This document shows, piece by piece, positions 40,309-50,027 of a stretch of DNA of 64,000 nucleotides (its first letter is position 1; each line of letters opens with the position of its first letter). The DNA comes from Staphylococcus pasteuri (lineage in GTDB: Bacteria; Bacillota; Bacilli; Staphylococcales; Staphylococcaceae). A model generated the notes under the pieces. The model saw only the letters and a list, made by a program, of their open reading frames with translations, searched no databases and had not been told where the DNA came from. The translations under genes and the position numbers were made by a program. The DNA is taken from NCBI RefSeq assembly GCF_003970495.1, contig NZ_RXWW01000024.1, positions 15,801-79,800 of the forward strand, given 5' to 3'.

Positions 40309-41598
40309 ATATTACAATATGGAAAAATCATTCAACCAGATGTGACATTAACTAATGAACAGATCGCAAATATAAGTAAAGGCGTCATATTGAAAAATAA
40401 TCGATGGCATTGTGTTCAATGTGAAACGAATAAACAAATATATTTTCATAGTTACTATTCTGATTATAATGAGAAGGAAATTGTTTATTGTAGAAAATGT
40501 ATTCAATTAGGTCGTATGGATAGTCAGACTGATTATAGAATATTGCAGAGTAAACAAAAAGTTTCAGAATGTAATTATCAATTAGACTTCAATCTTTCTG
40601 AACAACAAAACTATGCTTCAAAACAAATTGTAGATGCTATAAAAGAGAAAAGAAAGATACTGCTTTATGCAGTAACCGGAGCAGGAAAGACAGAAATGAT
40701 TTTCGAAGGTATAAAAGTAGCTAGAAATAAAGGTGATAACATAGCCATTATATCACCACGAGTTGATGTAGTTGTAGAAATAAGTCAACGTATTAAAGAT
40801 GCTTTTTCTCAAGAAAACATAGATGTGTTACACCAAAATTCACCACAACAATTTGATGGACATTTTATCATTTCAACCGTGCATCAATTATATAGATTTA
40901 AAAATCATTTTGACATCATTATTATTGATGAAGTAGATGCTTTTCCGCTTTCTATGGACGATGATCTAATTAGTGTGATTCATTCAGCCTCTAAACATTC
41001 AGCATGTCAAATTTTCATGACAGCAACACCACCGAGAAAACTATTATCTTCCATAGAAAAAGACAATGTAATTAAACTGCCTGCAAGATTTCATAGACAA
41101 CCTTTACCAGTTCCAATTTTCCAATATTTAAAATTCAACTCTCGAAAAATTCAATTTAAGTTATTAAATATTCTGATAGAACAAATACAATGCCAACGTT
41201 ATACATTAGTATTTTTCAATCATATTAATAGCATGATTGAAGCCTATGAGCACTATCAATCACATATTCCAAATTTAATCTATATTCATAGCGAAGATGA
41301 TGAGCGGTTTGAAAAGGTTAATTCCCTAAGAGAAGGTAAGCATCCAATAGTTTTCACAACAACCATTCTCGAAAGAGGGTTCACCATGGAAAAATTAGAT
41401 GTAGTCGTTACAGAAGCGGATCAATTTTCAAAGGAGGCATTGATTCAGATAGCAGGTCGTGTAGGAAGAAAGAAACAAGCGCCAACAGGAAAAGTAATTT
41501 ATTTGCATAATGGTGTATCAATGGCAATGATTTTAGCAAAGAAGGATATTAAAGACATGAATAAATTAGCTATTAGGAAAGGCTGGCTAGATATATAA
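40309..41598 (+). CDS. comFA: ComF operon protein A, DNA helicase/translocase
   Basis: Cytoplasmic ATPase that helps pull single-stranded DNA through ComEC in natural transformation. A four-cysteine zinc finger (CVQC, CRKC, residues about 43-75) is followed by a DEAD-type core: Walker A VTGAGKTEM near 121, DEVD (IIDEVDAF) near 206, TATPP, and TTTILERGF and IAGRVGR in the second RecA domain. The frame is open back to TTG codons at 40231 and 40261, but those lie before or within the fakB1 terminator. A strong GGAGG at 40296-40300 stands eight bases before an ATA codon (40309), so I place the start there (429 residues); the exact start is uncertain. comFC follows with no gap. Confidence 0.88.
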   Translation: MLQYGKIIQPDVTLTNEQIANISKGVILKNNRWHCVQCETNKQIYFHSYYSDYNEKEIVYCRKCIQLGRMDSQTDYRILQSKQKVSECNYQLDFNLSEQQNYASKQIVDAIKEKRKILLYAVTGAGKTEMIFEGIKVARNKGDNIAIISPRVDVVVEISQRIKDAFSQENIDVLHQNSPQQFDGHFIISTVHQLYRFKNHFDIIIIDEVDAFPLSMDDDLISVIHSASKHSACQIFMTATPPRKLLSSIEKDNVIKLPARFHRQPLPVPIFQYLKFNSRKIQFKLLNILIEQIQCQRYTLVFFNHINSMIEAYEHYQSHIPNLIYIHSEDDERFEKVNSLREGKHPIVFTTTILERGFTMEKLDVVVTEADQFSKEALIQIAGRVGRKKQAPTGKVIYLHNGVSMAMILAKKDIKDMNKLAIRKGWLDI

Positions 41599-42273
41599 AT
41601 GCAACGATGTTTACAATGTTTAAATCCAATCAACGAAGCTATAACGATTATTAATTTTTATAAACCTCCAAGTGTTATATGTGAAAAGTGTTCTGAATTG
41701 TGGCAGAGAATAAGTTTAAAAGACGAATTTAAAAGGTGTACCCGCTGTTTAAAAGCTTTAGATAAAGATGAACAAAATTGTGAGGATTGCTTATTTTTAA
41801 AACAACATTTTAATATTGATTACCAATTAATATGTGATTATAAATACGAAGGAATTATGAAAGATATGATACATCAATATAAATTCTTGAAAGATCAATA
41901 TTTAAGTAAGGTCATTGCTGAAATGATTAACGTACCAAAAGTGGATTATGATTATATCATTCCTATACCATCTCCCCATGAACGTAATATAATGAGAACT
42001 TTTAATCCAGTTGTAGAAGTATTAAAAGCTAAAAATGTGACTTACGATAATATATTGTCAATGAAATTAAGACCTAAACAAGCAAACTTAAATAAAAGAT
42101 TACGCATAAAGGAAAGTAATCCATTTTATATTAATGAAGAAGTTGATTTAACTAATAAAGCAATATTACTCATAGATGATATTTATACAACAGGATTAAC
42201 TATTAACCATAGAATGTGTAAATTATCTGAATTAAATGTCAGAAAATTCAATGTGTTTGCGTTTGCAAGATAA
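41599..42273 (+). CDS. comFC: ComF operon protein C (phosphoribosyltransferase fold)
   Basis: A 224-residue competence protein needed for DNA uptake. N-terminal double zinc ribbon (CLQC, CEKC, CTRC, CEDC within 4-60) and a type I phosphoribosyltransferase domain with the PRPP loop ILLIDDIYTTGLT near 190. The ATG immediately follows the comFA stop, so translation is coupled; no separate SD is obvious. Confidence 0.92.
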   Translation: MQRCLQCLNPINEAITIINFYKPPSVICEKCSELWQRISLKDEFKRCTRCLKALDKDEQNCEDCLFLKQHFNIDYQLICDYKYEGIMKDMIHQYKFLKDQYLSKVIAEMINVPKVDYDYIIPIPSPHERNIMRTFNPVVEVLKAKNVTYDNILSMKLRPKQANLNKRLRIKESNPFYINEEVDLTNKAILLIDDIYTTGLTINHRMCKLSELNVRKFNVFAFAR

Positions 42274-42335
42274 GTGCGACGTGGTAAAATATAATTAAGC
42301 ATTACCAATATAAGAGGTTAAAGGAGAGATTGACT

Positions 42336-42911
42336 ATGATTAGATTTGAAATTCATGGAGATAACCTCACTATCACAGATGCAATTCGCAACTATATTGA
42401 GGAAAAAATTGGTAAGTTAGAGCGTTACTTTAATAATGTGCCAAATGCAGTTGCACACGTTAAAGTTAAAACTTATTCAAATTCAACTACTAAAGTTGAA
42501 GTAACAATCCCTCTTAAAGATGTTACTTTAAGAGCTGAAGAAAGACACGATGATTTATATGCAGGTGTTGATTTAATTACGAATAAACTTGAACGTCAAG
42601 TTAGAAAATATAAAACTCGTGTAAATCGTAAGCACCGTGATCGTGGTGATCAAGAAGTATTTGTTGCTGAAGTTCAAGAAGCACCACCTGAAGAAATTAG
42701 TGGCGCAGAAGAAAGTACAGACAATGATATTGAAATCATCCGTTCTAAACAATTTAGTTTAAAACCAATGGATTCTGAAGAAGCAGTTTTACAAATGAAC
42801 TTACTAGGTCATGATTTCTATATCTTTACTGATCGTGAAACAGATGGCACTAGTATTGTATATCGTAGAAAAGATGGAAAATACGGTTTAATCGAAACAT
42901 CTGAACAATAA
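42336..42911 (+). CDS. hpf: Long-form ribosome hibernation promoting factor
   Basis: A 191-residue long HPF that pairs 70S ribosomes into inactive 100S dimers. N-terminal S30AE domain (1 to about 100, [20 protein letters not shown]) and C-terminal dimerisation domain (about 132-191, [20 protein letters not shown] and GKYGLIE), joined by an acidic linker. The ATG at 42336 has AAGGAGAG upstream. Own transcription unit between comFC and secA. Confidence 0.96.
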   Translation: MIRFEIHGDNLTITDAIRNYIEEKIGKLERYFNNVPNAVAHVKVKTYSNSTTKVEVTIPLKDVTLRAEERHDDLYAGVDLITNKLERQVRKYKTRVNRKHRDRGDQEVFVAEVQEAPPEEISGAEESTDNDIEIIRSKQFSLKPMDSEEAVLQMNLLGHDFYIFTDRETDGTSIVYRRKDGKYGLIETSEQ

Positions 42912-43482
42912 AACTTAGATAAAGCTTATCTTAATTGAAATAAGCAAATTTGTTTTTATAATTAAATGGACAGATAGATATGGGGGAGTGAGATTAGGGA
43001 TTCATATAGGAATTCCTTCTCACTTCCTTTTTATATTTAAAGCTACTTGATAGATTAATGAATGAAAATTTATGGTTTAATAGAGGGTAAATAAAGCTTA
43101 TTTATATATAGTCTCACATATCATACAACGTTAACCATTATTGAAAATAACGAATTTCATATACCGTATAATAAATTTCGTAATTTATGCGAAGTTTATT
43201 TATTTGAGACGAGAAATAATACATAGTAACATGTTAGAATTAACTTGTTGACAATTCATTAGATTCAACATAAACATAGCATCATGCTAACTAAAATTTA
43301 GATGTTTGAATTTATGAAGAAAATAGCGTAAAGTATGTAAGCCTTAAAGACAAAAAATATTTACGTCATTGATAAAGGATAATTAGATATCCGAATGAGT
43401 ATTTAAGTATAATTCTAAATGTATAAATGGTAAGATAAATTGTTGAAAGCCAAACAGTTTTTTAGCTAAAGGAGCGAACAGA
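42912..43482. other. 571-base intergenic region hpf-secA
   Basis: Contains the hpf terminator (42983-43034), an imperfect palindrome with TATAAT (43151-43180), and a perfect -35 TTGACA at 43248-43253 with a weak TAAACA -10, 17 bases on. The rest is AT-rich and without a gene. Leader of secA is therefore probably long. Confidence 0.55.
42983..43034 (+). terminator. Terminator of hpf
   Basis: GGGAGTGAGA..AGGGATTC / GAATTCCT..TCTCACTTCC with two bulged bases, six-base loop, T-run. Confidence 0.85.
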
Positions 43483-46017
43483 ATGGGATTTTTATCAAAA
43501 ATTGTTGACGGCAATAAAAAAGAAACGAAAAAACTAGGTAAATTAGCTGACAAAGTACTCGCATTAGAAGAAGATACAGCTATTTTAACTGATGAAGAGA
43601 TACGTAATAAAACGAAAGAATTTCAAGAAGAACTTTCTAAAATTGAAGATGTAAAAAAACAAAATGATTATTTAGATAAAATATTACCTGAAGCATATGC
43701 GCTTGTAAGAGAAGGTTCAAAACGTGTATTTAATATGATTCCTTACAAAGTTCAGGTAATGGGTGGTATTGCGATTCATAATGGTGATATTGCCGAAATG
43801 AGAACTGGGGAAGGTAAAACATTAACTGCAACAATGCCTACATATTTAAATGCATTAGCAGGTCGTGGTGTGCATGTTATCACTGTCAATGAATACTTAT
43901 CTAGTTTCCAAAGTCAAGAAATGGCTGAATTGTATGAGTTCCTAGGTTTAACAGTTGGTTTAAACTTAAACAGTAAAACAACGACAGAAAAACGTGAAGC
44001 ATACGCTCAAGACATCACATATAGTACTAATAATGAATTAGGCTTTGATTATTTAAGAGATAACATGGTAAATTATGCTGAAGAACGTGTAATGCGACCA
44101 CTTCATTTTGCTATCATCGATGAGGTCGATTCTATTTTAATTGATGAAGCAAGAACACCATTAATTATTTCTGGGGAAGCTGAAAAATCAACATCTTTAT
44201 ATACTCAAGCAAATGTATTCGCCAAAATGCTTAAAGCGGATGAAGATTATAAATATGATGAAAAAACTAAATCTGTAAACTTAACAGAACAGGGTGCCGA
44301 CAAAGCTGAACGTATGTTCAAAATTGATAATCTATATGATGTACAAAACGTAGATATTATTAGTCACATTACAACAGCATTAAGAGCTCATGTTACGTTA
44401 CAACGTGACGTTGACTATATGGTTGTTGATGGAGAAGTACTTATCGTAGACCAATTCACAGGTCGTACAATGCCTGGTAGACGTTTCTCTGAAGGTTTAC
44501 ACCAAGCGATAGAAGCTAAAGAAGGCGTTCAAATTCAAAATGAATCTAAGACAATGGCATCTATCACATTCCAAAACTATTTCAGAATGTACAATAAATT
44601 AGCTGGTATGACTGGTACAGCTAAAACAGAAGAAGAAGAGTTCAGAAATATATATAATATGACAGTAACTCAAATTCCTACTAATAAACCAGTTCAACGT
44701 GTTGATAAATCAGACTTAATTTATATTAGTCAAAAAGGTAAATTTGATGCAGTTGTAGAAGATGTAGTTGAAAAACACAAAAAAGGTCAACCAGTTCTAT
44801 TAGGTACTGTAGCTGTTGAAACGTCAGAATATATTTCAAACTTATTGAAAAAACGAGGCGTTCGACACGACGTTTTAAACGCTAAAAACCATGAACGTGA
44901 AGCAGAAATCGTAGCAGGAGCAGGTCAAAAAGGCGCTGTAACGATTGCCACAAACATGGCAGGTCGTGGTACAGATATTAAACTAGGTGACGGCGTTGAA
45001 GAAATCGGTGGTTTAGCGGTTATAGGTACAGAACGTCATGAATCACGACGTATTGATGACCAATTACGTGGTCGTTCTGGTCGTCAAGGTGATAATGGTG
45101 ATAGCCGATTCTATCTTTCACTACAAGATGAACTAATGGTACGTTTTGGTTCAGAACGTTTACAAAAAATGATGAACCGACTAGGTATGGATGATTCTAC
45201 ACCTATTGAATCTAAAATGGTTTCAAGAGCTGTAGAATCCGCACAAAAACGTGTTGAAGGTAATAACTTTGATGCACGTAAACGTATCCTAGAATATGAT
45301 GAAGTGTTACGTAAACAACGTGAGATTATTTATAAAGAAAGAAACGATATCATTGATAACGAAGATAGCTCACAAGTTGTAGATGCAATGTTACGTTCAA
45401 CATTACAACGAGGCATTAACTATCATATTAACGAAGAAGAAGAAAACTTAGATTATCAACCATTTATTAACTATATAAATGATGTTTTCTTACAAGAAGG
45501 CGAATTAAAAGAATCAGAAATTAAAGGTAAAGATTCTGAAGATATTTTCGAAGTGGTATGGGCTAAAATTGAAAAAGCTTATGCTGAACAAAAAGAAACA
45601 CTTGGCGATCAAATGAACGAATTCGAACGAATGATTTTATTACGTTCAATTGACAGTCATTGGACAGATCACATTGATACAATGGATCAATTACGTCAAG
45701 GTATTCATTTACGTTCATATGCACAACAAAATCCATTACGTGATTATCAAAATGAAGGACATGAATTATTTGATATAATGATGCAAAATATCGAAGAAGA
45801 TACATGTAAATTTATTTTGAAATCAGTAGTACAAGTTGAAGATGACATTGAACGTGATAAAACAACTGATTTTGGTGAAGCAAAACATGCATCAGCTGAA
45901 GATGGTAAAGAAAAAGTTAAACAAAAACCTATAGTTAAAGGTGAAGAAATAGGTCGTAATGACCCTTGTCCTTGTGGAAGTGGCAAGAAATATAAAAATT
46001 GCCATGGTCAAGCATAA
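43483..46017 (+). CDS. secA: Protein translocase ATPase SecA
   Basis: Motor of the general secretion pathway, 844 residues. Walker [15 protein letters not shown] near 104, DEVD ([19 protein letters not shown]) near 209, preprotein crosslinking domain after 225, second nucleotide domain with [13 protein letters not shown], and a C-terminal zinc motif [13 protein letters not shown]. The length and full motif set mark SecA1, not the accessory SecA2. SD AAAGGAG upstream; a terminator follows. Confidence 0.98.
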   Translation: MGFLSKIVDGNKKETKKLGKLADKVLALEEDTAILTDEEIRNKTKEFQEELSKIEDVKKQNDYLDKILPEAYALVREGSKRVFNMIPYKVQVMGGIAIHNGDIAEMRTGEGKTLTATMPTYLNALAGRGVHVITVNEYLSSFQSQEMAELYEFLGLTVGLNLNSKTTTEKREAYAQDITYSTNNELGFDYLRDNMVNYAEERVMRPLHFAIIDEVDSILIDEARTPLIISGEAEKSTSLYTQANVFAKMLKADEDYKYDEKTKSVNLTEQGADKAERMFKIDNLYDVQNVDIISHITTALRAHVTLQRDVDYMVVDGEVLIVDQFTGRTMPGRRFSEGLHQAIEAKEGVQIQNESKTMASITFQNYFRMYNKLAGMTGTAKTEEEEFRNIYNMTVTQIPTNKPVQRVDKSDLIYISQKGKFDAVVEDVVEKHKKGQPVLLGTVAVETSEYISNLLKKRGVRHDVLNAKNHEREAEIVAGAGQKGAVTIATNMAGRGTDIKLGDGVEEIGGLAVIGTERHESRRIDDQLRGRSGRQGDNGDSRFYLSLQDELMVRFGSERLQKMMNRLGMDDSTPIESKMVSRAVESAQKRVEGNNFDARKRILEYDEVLRKQREIIYKERNDIIDNEDSSQVVDAMLRSTLQRGINYHINEEEENLDYQPFINYINDVFLQEGELKESEIKGKDSEDIFEVVWAKIEKAYAEQKETLGDQMNEFERMILLRSIDSHWTDHIDTMDQLRQGIHLRSYAQQNPLRDYQNEGHELFDIMMQNIEEDTCKFILKSVVQVEDDIERDKTTDFGEAKHASAEDGKEKVKQKPIVKGEEIGRNDPCPCGSGKKYKNCHGQA

Positions 46018-46050
46018 TTTTGTGTAAAACAATGACAATAATATTTGATA

Positions 46051-46085
46051 GCCTGGGGCATAATTGTCTCAGGCTTTCACTTTTT
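46051..46085 (+). terminator. Intrinsic terminator of secA
   Basis: GCCTGGGGCA / TGTCTCAGGC, ten pairs with two G-U, loop TAAT, then TTTCACTTTTT. Confidence 0.88.
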
Positions 46086-46303
46086 GTAGAATTTAAAAAA
46101 ACGGAGTTTAAAGAAGAGTTAAATGCTGTTAGCAAGCATTCATCTCTTTGATGACACGTTTATTTATCATACACTGCACTTAATCTTGAATATGATAGAA
46201 TATAAATGTATAAAAATGATGGATCTGTTTATTTAAGATTAATTAAAAATAATATTTATGTTAAAACAATAAATCAAACTACAAGTGAAATAGGAGAGAC
46301 ATT

Positions 46304-47411
46304 ATGGAATTATCAGAAATCAAACGAAATATAGATTCGTATCAAGACAATTTAAGTCAAATTAGGGGGTCTCTTTGACTTAGAAAATAAAGAGACTAAT
46401 ATACAGGAATATGAAGAAATGATGACTGAACCTAATTTTTGGGACAATCAAAATAAAGCACAAGATATTATAGATAAAAATAACGCTTTGAAATCTATCG
46501 TTAATAGTTATTATAAATTAGACGAAGCTGTTGAAGATATGTCAGCAACTGTTGAACTTTTACAAGAAGATTATGACGAAGACTTGAAACAAGAATTAGA
46601 AAATGACGTCGTTGCATTTAAAGAAGATATTGATCGTTTCGAATTACAATTACTGTTAGACGGTCCATATGATGCGAATAATGCTATTTTAGAGCTACAT
46701 CCTGGCGCAGGTGGCACTGAATCACAAGATTGGGTGAGTATGTTATTAAGAATGTACCAACGCTATTGTGAACAGAGTGGTTTCAAAGTAGAAACAGTTG
46801 ACTATTTACCTGGTGATGAAGCAGGAGTGAAAAGTGTGACATTATTAATTAAAGGTCATAACGCTTATGGTTATTTAAAAGCTGAAAAAGGTGTGCATAG
46901 GTTAGTTAGAATTTCACCTTTTGATTCGTCAGGTCGACGTCATACATCATTCGCATCTTGTGACGTTATTCCAGACTTTGATAACGATGAAATTGAAATC
47001 GAAATTAATTCTGATGACATTACAGTTGATACATTTAGAGCATCTGGTGCAGGTGGACAACATATTAATAAAACAGAATCAGCAATTAGAATTACCCACC
47101 ATCCTACTGGTATTGTTGTTAATAACCAAAATGAACGTTCACAAATTAAAAACCGTGAAGCAGCTATGAAAATGTTGAAATCAAAATTATATCAACTTAA
47201 ATTAGAGGAACAAGCACAAGAAATGGCAGAAATTCGTGGAGAACAAAAAGAAATAGGATGGGGAAGTCAAATTCGTTCATATGTATTCCATCCTTATTCA
47301 ATGGTAAAAGATCATCGTACCAATGAAGAAACTGGTAAAGTAGATGCTGTAATGGATGGAGATATTGGTCCATTTATTGAATCGTATTTAAGATGGCAAA
47401 TGGATAAATAA
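46304..47411 (+). CDS. prfB: Peptide chain release factor 2 with programmed +1 frameshift
   Basis: Recognises UGA and UAA stops, 368 residues after frameshifting. Translation starts at ATG 46304 (AGGAGA upstream), reads 24 codons, and meets an in-frame TGA at 46376-46378. The slippery site AGG-GGG-TCT-CTT-TGA-C allows the +1 shift: CTT slips on to TTT and reading resumes with GAC at 46377. Motifs: SPF tripeptide in [11 protein letters not shown] and GAGGQ in [16 protein letters not shown] naive call starting inside the second frame would lose the first 40 or so residues. Confidence 0.97.
46352..46379 (+). promoter_or_regulatory. RF2 autoregulatory frameshift site
   Basis: Internal SD-like AGGGGG placed three bases before CTT-TGA-C. 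Low RF2 slows termination at TGA and favours the +1 shift, giving feedback control. The site differs from the E. coli version in one codon (TCT instead of TAT). Confidence 0.95.
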
Positions 47412-47450
47412 GTTATAAGTTAAATAGGCAACAATTGGAATAATATTTTG

Positions 47451-47480
47451 AAAGGTGCTTACGTGATAAGCGCCTTTTTA
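47451..47480 (+). terminator. Terminator of prfB
   Basis: AAAGGTGCTTA / TAAGCGCCTTT with loop CGTGA, then T-run. Confidence 0.88.
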
Positions 47481-47721
47481 ATTTATAATTTTTTAAGTAT
47501 GTAGTAGTTAAATGTTTTGAAATCCATTTTAATAACGCAAATACGTATATTTGAAAAAGACTATAACTAAATAACTCTATGCAATTAGTAGTTTGTAATA
47601 TTACTCAGTAATATTTTGACTAGGTGTAAAAATAGCCTAAAAAATTAATGGGATGACTGATACTAATGAATTTGTAATGAAATATATATGGCAAGTTTAT
47701 ATTATTGTGTATAAATATTAT

Positions 47722-47738
47722 ATTACATCAATTTAACA
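47722..47738 (-). promoter_or_regulatory. WalR (YycF) box
   Basis: On the minus strand TGTTAA-N5-TGTAAT fits the WalR consensus TGTWAH-N5-TGTWAH exactly. It lies 76 bases before the cell-wall hydrolase start. Staphylococcal CHAP hydrolases at this locus are known WalKR targets. Confidence 0.6.
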
Positions 47739-47813
47739 TTACTCATTTTAAAATAATATTGTGGTATATTAAATTCATCAAATTAGAATTTACAACAAAG
47801 GAATGACATATTA

Positions 47814-48611
47814 ATGAAGAAGACGTTTTTAGTATCATTATCATCAGCAGCTGCATTTATTGCATTAAGTAATGTTGCAGACGCTCAAGAACAAACATCT
47901 ATATCTAATGTTAATGCATCTCAGAATGTAGCAGCAGTTGAAGCTGACAGCACGAGCCAATATATCGTCAAATCAGGTGATACGTTGTATCAAATCGCTT
48001 TAGATCATGATATTACTTTAGACGAATTGTATAAACTTAATCCTGGAGTAACACCATTAATTTTCCCTGGAGATATTATTGTAGTATCGCCAACAGGATT
48101 AGCAAACCAAGTTCAAAATACATCATATAGCTCTAATCAATTCGAAGCTGAAGAACCAATTCCATCAGCAAGTACACAATATAATAATGTGCCACAAGTA
48201 TCAGCACCTCAAGTACAATATACAGCAGAACCATCGTATGAAGGTTCAAATGGTTTACATTCAATAAGTAATTCTGGGAACTTATATGCATTTGGTAATT
48301 GTACTTATTATGCATTTAATAGACGTGCTGAATTAGGCAAACCAATTGGTAGCCTTTGGGGTAATGCTGCTGACTGGGCTACCAGCGCTAGAAATGCAGG
48401 TTTCACAGTAAACAATACTCCAGTTGCAGGAGCAGTATTCCAATCTAATCCAGGTACTAATGGTGCTGGAGGATATGGGCATGTAGGTGTTGTTGAAAAG
48501 GTAAATAGTAATGGTACACTTACAGTTTCTGAAATGAACTGGAACGGTGGATTTAATGTTAAATCATATAGAACAATCACAAATCCAGGAAGTTATAATT
48601 ATATACACTAA
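47814..48611 (+). CDS. Secreted LysM-CHAP cell-wall hydrolase (SsaA-like)
   Basis: A 265-residue secreted peptidoglycan hydrolase. Signal peptide (cleavage after ADA, near 24), one LysM domain (about 49-92, YIVKSGDTLYQIALDHDI), a low-complexity S/Q/P/V/Y linker, and a C-terminal CHAP domain (about 145-265). The catalytic cysteine is in GNCTYYAFNRR and the histidine in GYGHVGVVEKV. CHAP domains act as amidase or endopeptidase; which one is not decided by sequence. A WalR box upstream suggests control by the wall-stress two-component system. Confidence 0.93.
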   Translation: MKKTFLVSLSSAAAFIALSNVADAQEQTSISNVNASQNVAAVEADSTSQYIVKSGDTLYQIALDHDITLDELYKLNPGVTPLIFPGDIIVVSPTGLANQVQNTSYSSNQFEAEEPIPSASTQYNNVPQVSAPQVQYTAEPSYEGSNGLHSISNSGNLYAFGNCTYYAFNRRAELGKPIGSLWGNAADWATSARNAGFTVNNTPVAGAVFQSNPGTNGAGGYGHVGVVEKVNSNGTLTVSEMNWNGGFNVKSYRTITNPGSYNYIH

Positions 48612-48637
48612 TCTTTAACATTTAATAGGATTAAAAT

Positions 48638-48684
48638 AGCAGTAATACAATGACTTAAAATTATTGTATTGCTGCTCATTTTTT
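48638..48684 (+). terminator. Terminator of the LysM-CHAP gene
   Basis: Perfect AGCAGTAATACAAT / ATTGTATTGCTGCT stem, then CATTTTTTAT. Confidence 0.9.
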
Positions 48685-48813
48685 ATCGATATTTTGTGTA
48701 CTAAGTGAAGGTTTTGAAAACGATATTAGGATATTGCTTTTAATCATAACGATGATTGGTATAATAAAAAATAAGTCTTCATCTATGATTAAATATAAAG
48801 GAGGCATCACACA

Positions 48814-49455
48814 ATGGGCATTCATCAATATTATAAAAGATTATCTGATTTGGAAAAGCTTATTAGGTTGCCTGGCAAATTTAAATATTTTGAACATAAC
48901 GTAGCTGCGCATTCATTTAAAGTAACTAAAATAGCACAATATTTAGGTACTGTAGAAGAATATAATGGTAATGTCATTGACTGGAAAAGTTTGTATGAAA
49001 AAGCTTTGAACCATGATTTTGCAGAAGTGTTTACTGGAGATATCAAGACCCCTGTAAAATATGCTAGTAGAGAGTTGAAAATGCTTTTTTCTCAAGTTGA
49101 AGAAGAAATGGTAGAGAATTTTATCGAAGAGGAAATTCCTTCTCAATATCGTGATATTTATAGATTGAGACTACAAGAAGGTAAAGATGACTCTATAGAA
49201 GGTCAAATACTAGCTGTAGCAGATAAAATTGATTTACTTTATGAAACGTTTGGAGAAATACAAAAACGTAATCCCGAACCATTATTTTTCGAAATATATG
49301 AAATGAGTTTAGAAACGATTATGCAATTCGATCATTTAGCTTCTGTTCAAGATTTTATTGATAATGTAATTCCTGAAATGTTAACTGAAAACTTTATCCC
49401 AAGAACAGAATTACGTGAAACGACAATGACAATACTTAATAAAAGAAACAGGTGA
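48814..49455 (+). CDS. HD-domain phosphohydrolase (YfbR-like)
   Basis: A 213-residue HD protein. Metal ligands: H in HNVAAHSFKVTK near 30-35, HD in ALNHDFAEVF near 68, and a late D in AVADKIDLLYE. The sequence GDIKTPVKY after the HD pair is the mark of YfbR 5'-deoxynucleotidases, so dNMP dephosphorylation is the best guess. GGAGGC SD upstream. It is followed six bases later by csbA. Confidence 0.85.
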   Translation: MGIHQYYKRLSDLEKLIRLPGKFKYFEHNVAAHSFKVTKIAQYLGTVEEYNGNVIDWKSLYEKALNHDFAEVFTGDIKTPVKYASRELKMLFSQVEEEMVENFIEEEIPSQYRDIYRLRLQEGKDDSIEGQILAVADKIDLLYETFGEIQKRNPEPLFFEIYEMSLETIMQFDHLASVQDFIDNVIPEMLTENFIPRTELRETTMTILNKRNR

Positions 49456-49460
49456 AATAA

Positions 49461-49688
49461 ATGATTTGGTATGCATGTGCTGCATTTTTTCCTTGTATAT
49501 TAATCGTTCTCTTTAGTGTAGTTACTAAAAATAAATGGATTGGTACTTCCGTAACTTTAATATTAATAGCTACGTCAATTTATAAAGGCTTTTTCCACAA
49601 TGAATGGATTATCTTTATAGATGTTGTATCATTGCTAGCCGGATATTTAATCATAGATCAATTAGAATTTCACAAAAGAGAAGAATAA
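49461..49688 (+). CDS. csbA: CsbA-family small membrane protein
   Basis: A 75-residue protein with two to three hydrophobic helices (FFPCILIVLFSVV, SVTLILIATSIYK, IDVVSLLAGYLII) and a charged C-terminus. In B. subtilis csbA is a sigma-B controlled gene located directly before uvrBA, the same place as here. Function is unknown. GGTGA SD overlaps the end of the HD gene. Confidence 0.82.
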   Translation: MIWYACAAFFPCILIVLFSVVTKNKWIGTSVTLILIATSIYKGFFHNEWIIFIDVVSLLAGYLIIDQLEFHKREE

Positions 49689-49741
49689 CAGAAACAATAC
49701 ACTGAATTAACCATCATGATAAATAAATATTAGTTTAGAAA

Positions 49742-49774
49742 GCAAGCATAGTTCGTTAACTATGTTTGTTTTTT
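49742..49774 (+). terminator. Terminator of the HD-csbA unit
   Basis: CAAGCATAGTT / AACTATGTTTG with loop CGTT, then TTTTTTGTTT. Confidence 0.82.
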
Positions 49775-49801
49775 GTTTATCATATAATATAAAAAAATTA
49801 G

Positions 49802-49815
49802 CGAACAAATGTTTG
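49802..49815. promoter_or_regulatory. LexA (SOS) box of uvrBA
   Basis: CGAACAAATGTTTG, one change from the palindromic CGAAC-N4-GTTCG type. It overlaps the -35 of the promoter at 49813-49842, as expected for repression. Confidence 0.85.
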
Positions 49816-49842
49816 TATTTCGTGGTAAAAATTTGTTAAAAT
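49813..49842 (+). promoter_or_regulatory. uvrBA promoter
   Basis: TTGTAT (49813-49818), 18-base spacer, TAAAAT (49837-49842) with an extended -10 (TGT in front). Confidence 0.6.
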
Positions 49843-50027
49843 AGATAATAAATTATGAATAAATAATCCCATGTATACTTATAAGAACAGACTGATGCAT
49901 GACTAATAAATAATAAGGGAAATAGATTAATAAATTCGTATAGTAGGAGTAACACTCTTTCAAAGATACTCAATTAACAATAAGTAATAGATTTTAGATG
50001 TAAACAACATAGGAGGCGTATGTCGTA

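Larger units (their letters stand above)
47412..47813. other. Intergenic region prfB - LysM-CHAP gene
   Basis: 402 bases with the prfB terminator at its left and a WalR box near its right end. No gene seen. Confidence 0.6.
49689..50027. other. Intergenic region csbA-uvrB
   Basis: 339 bases: terminator at 49742-49774, LexA box and promoter at 49802-49842, then about 185 bases of leader before uvrB. No gene. Confidence 0.6.
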
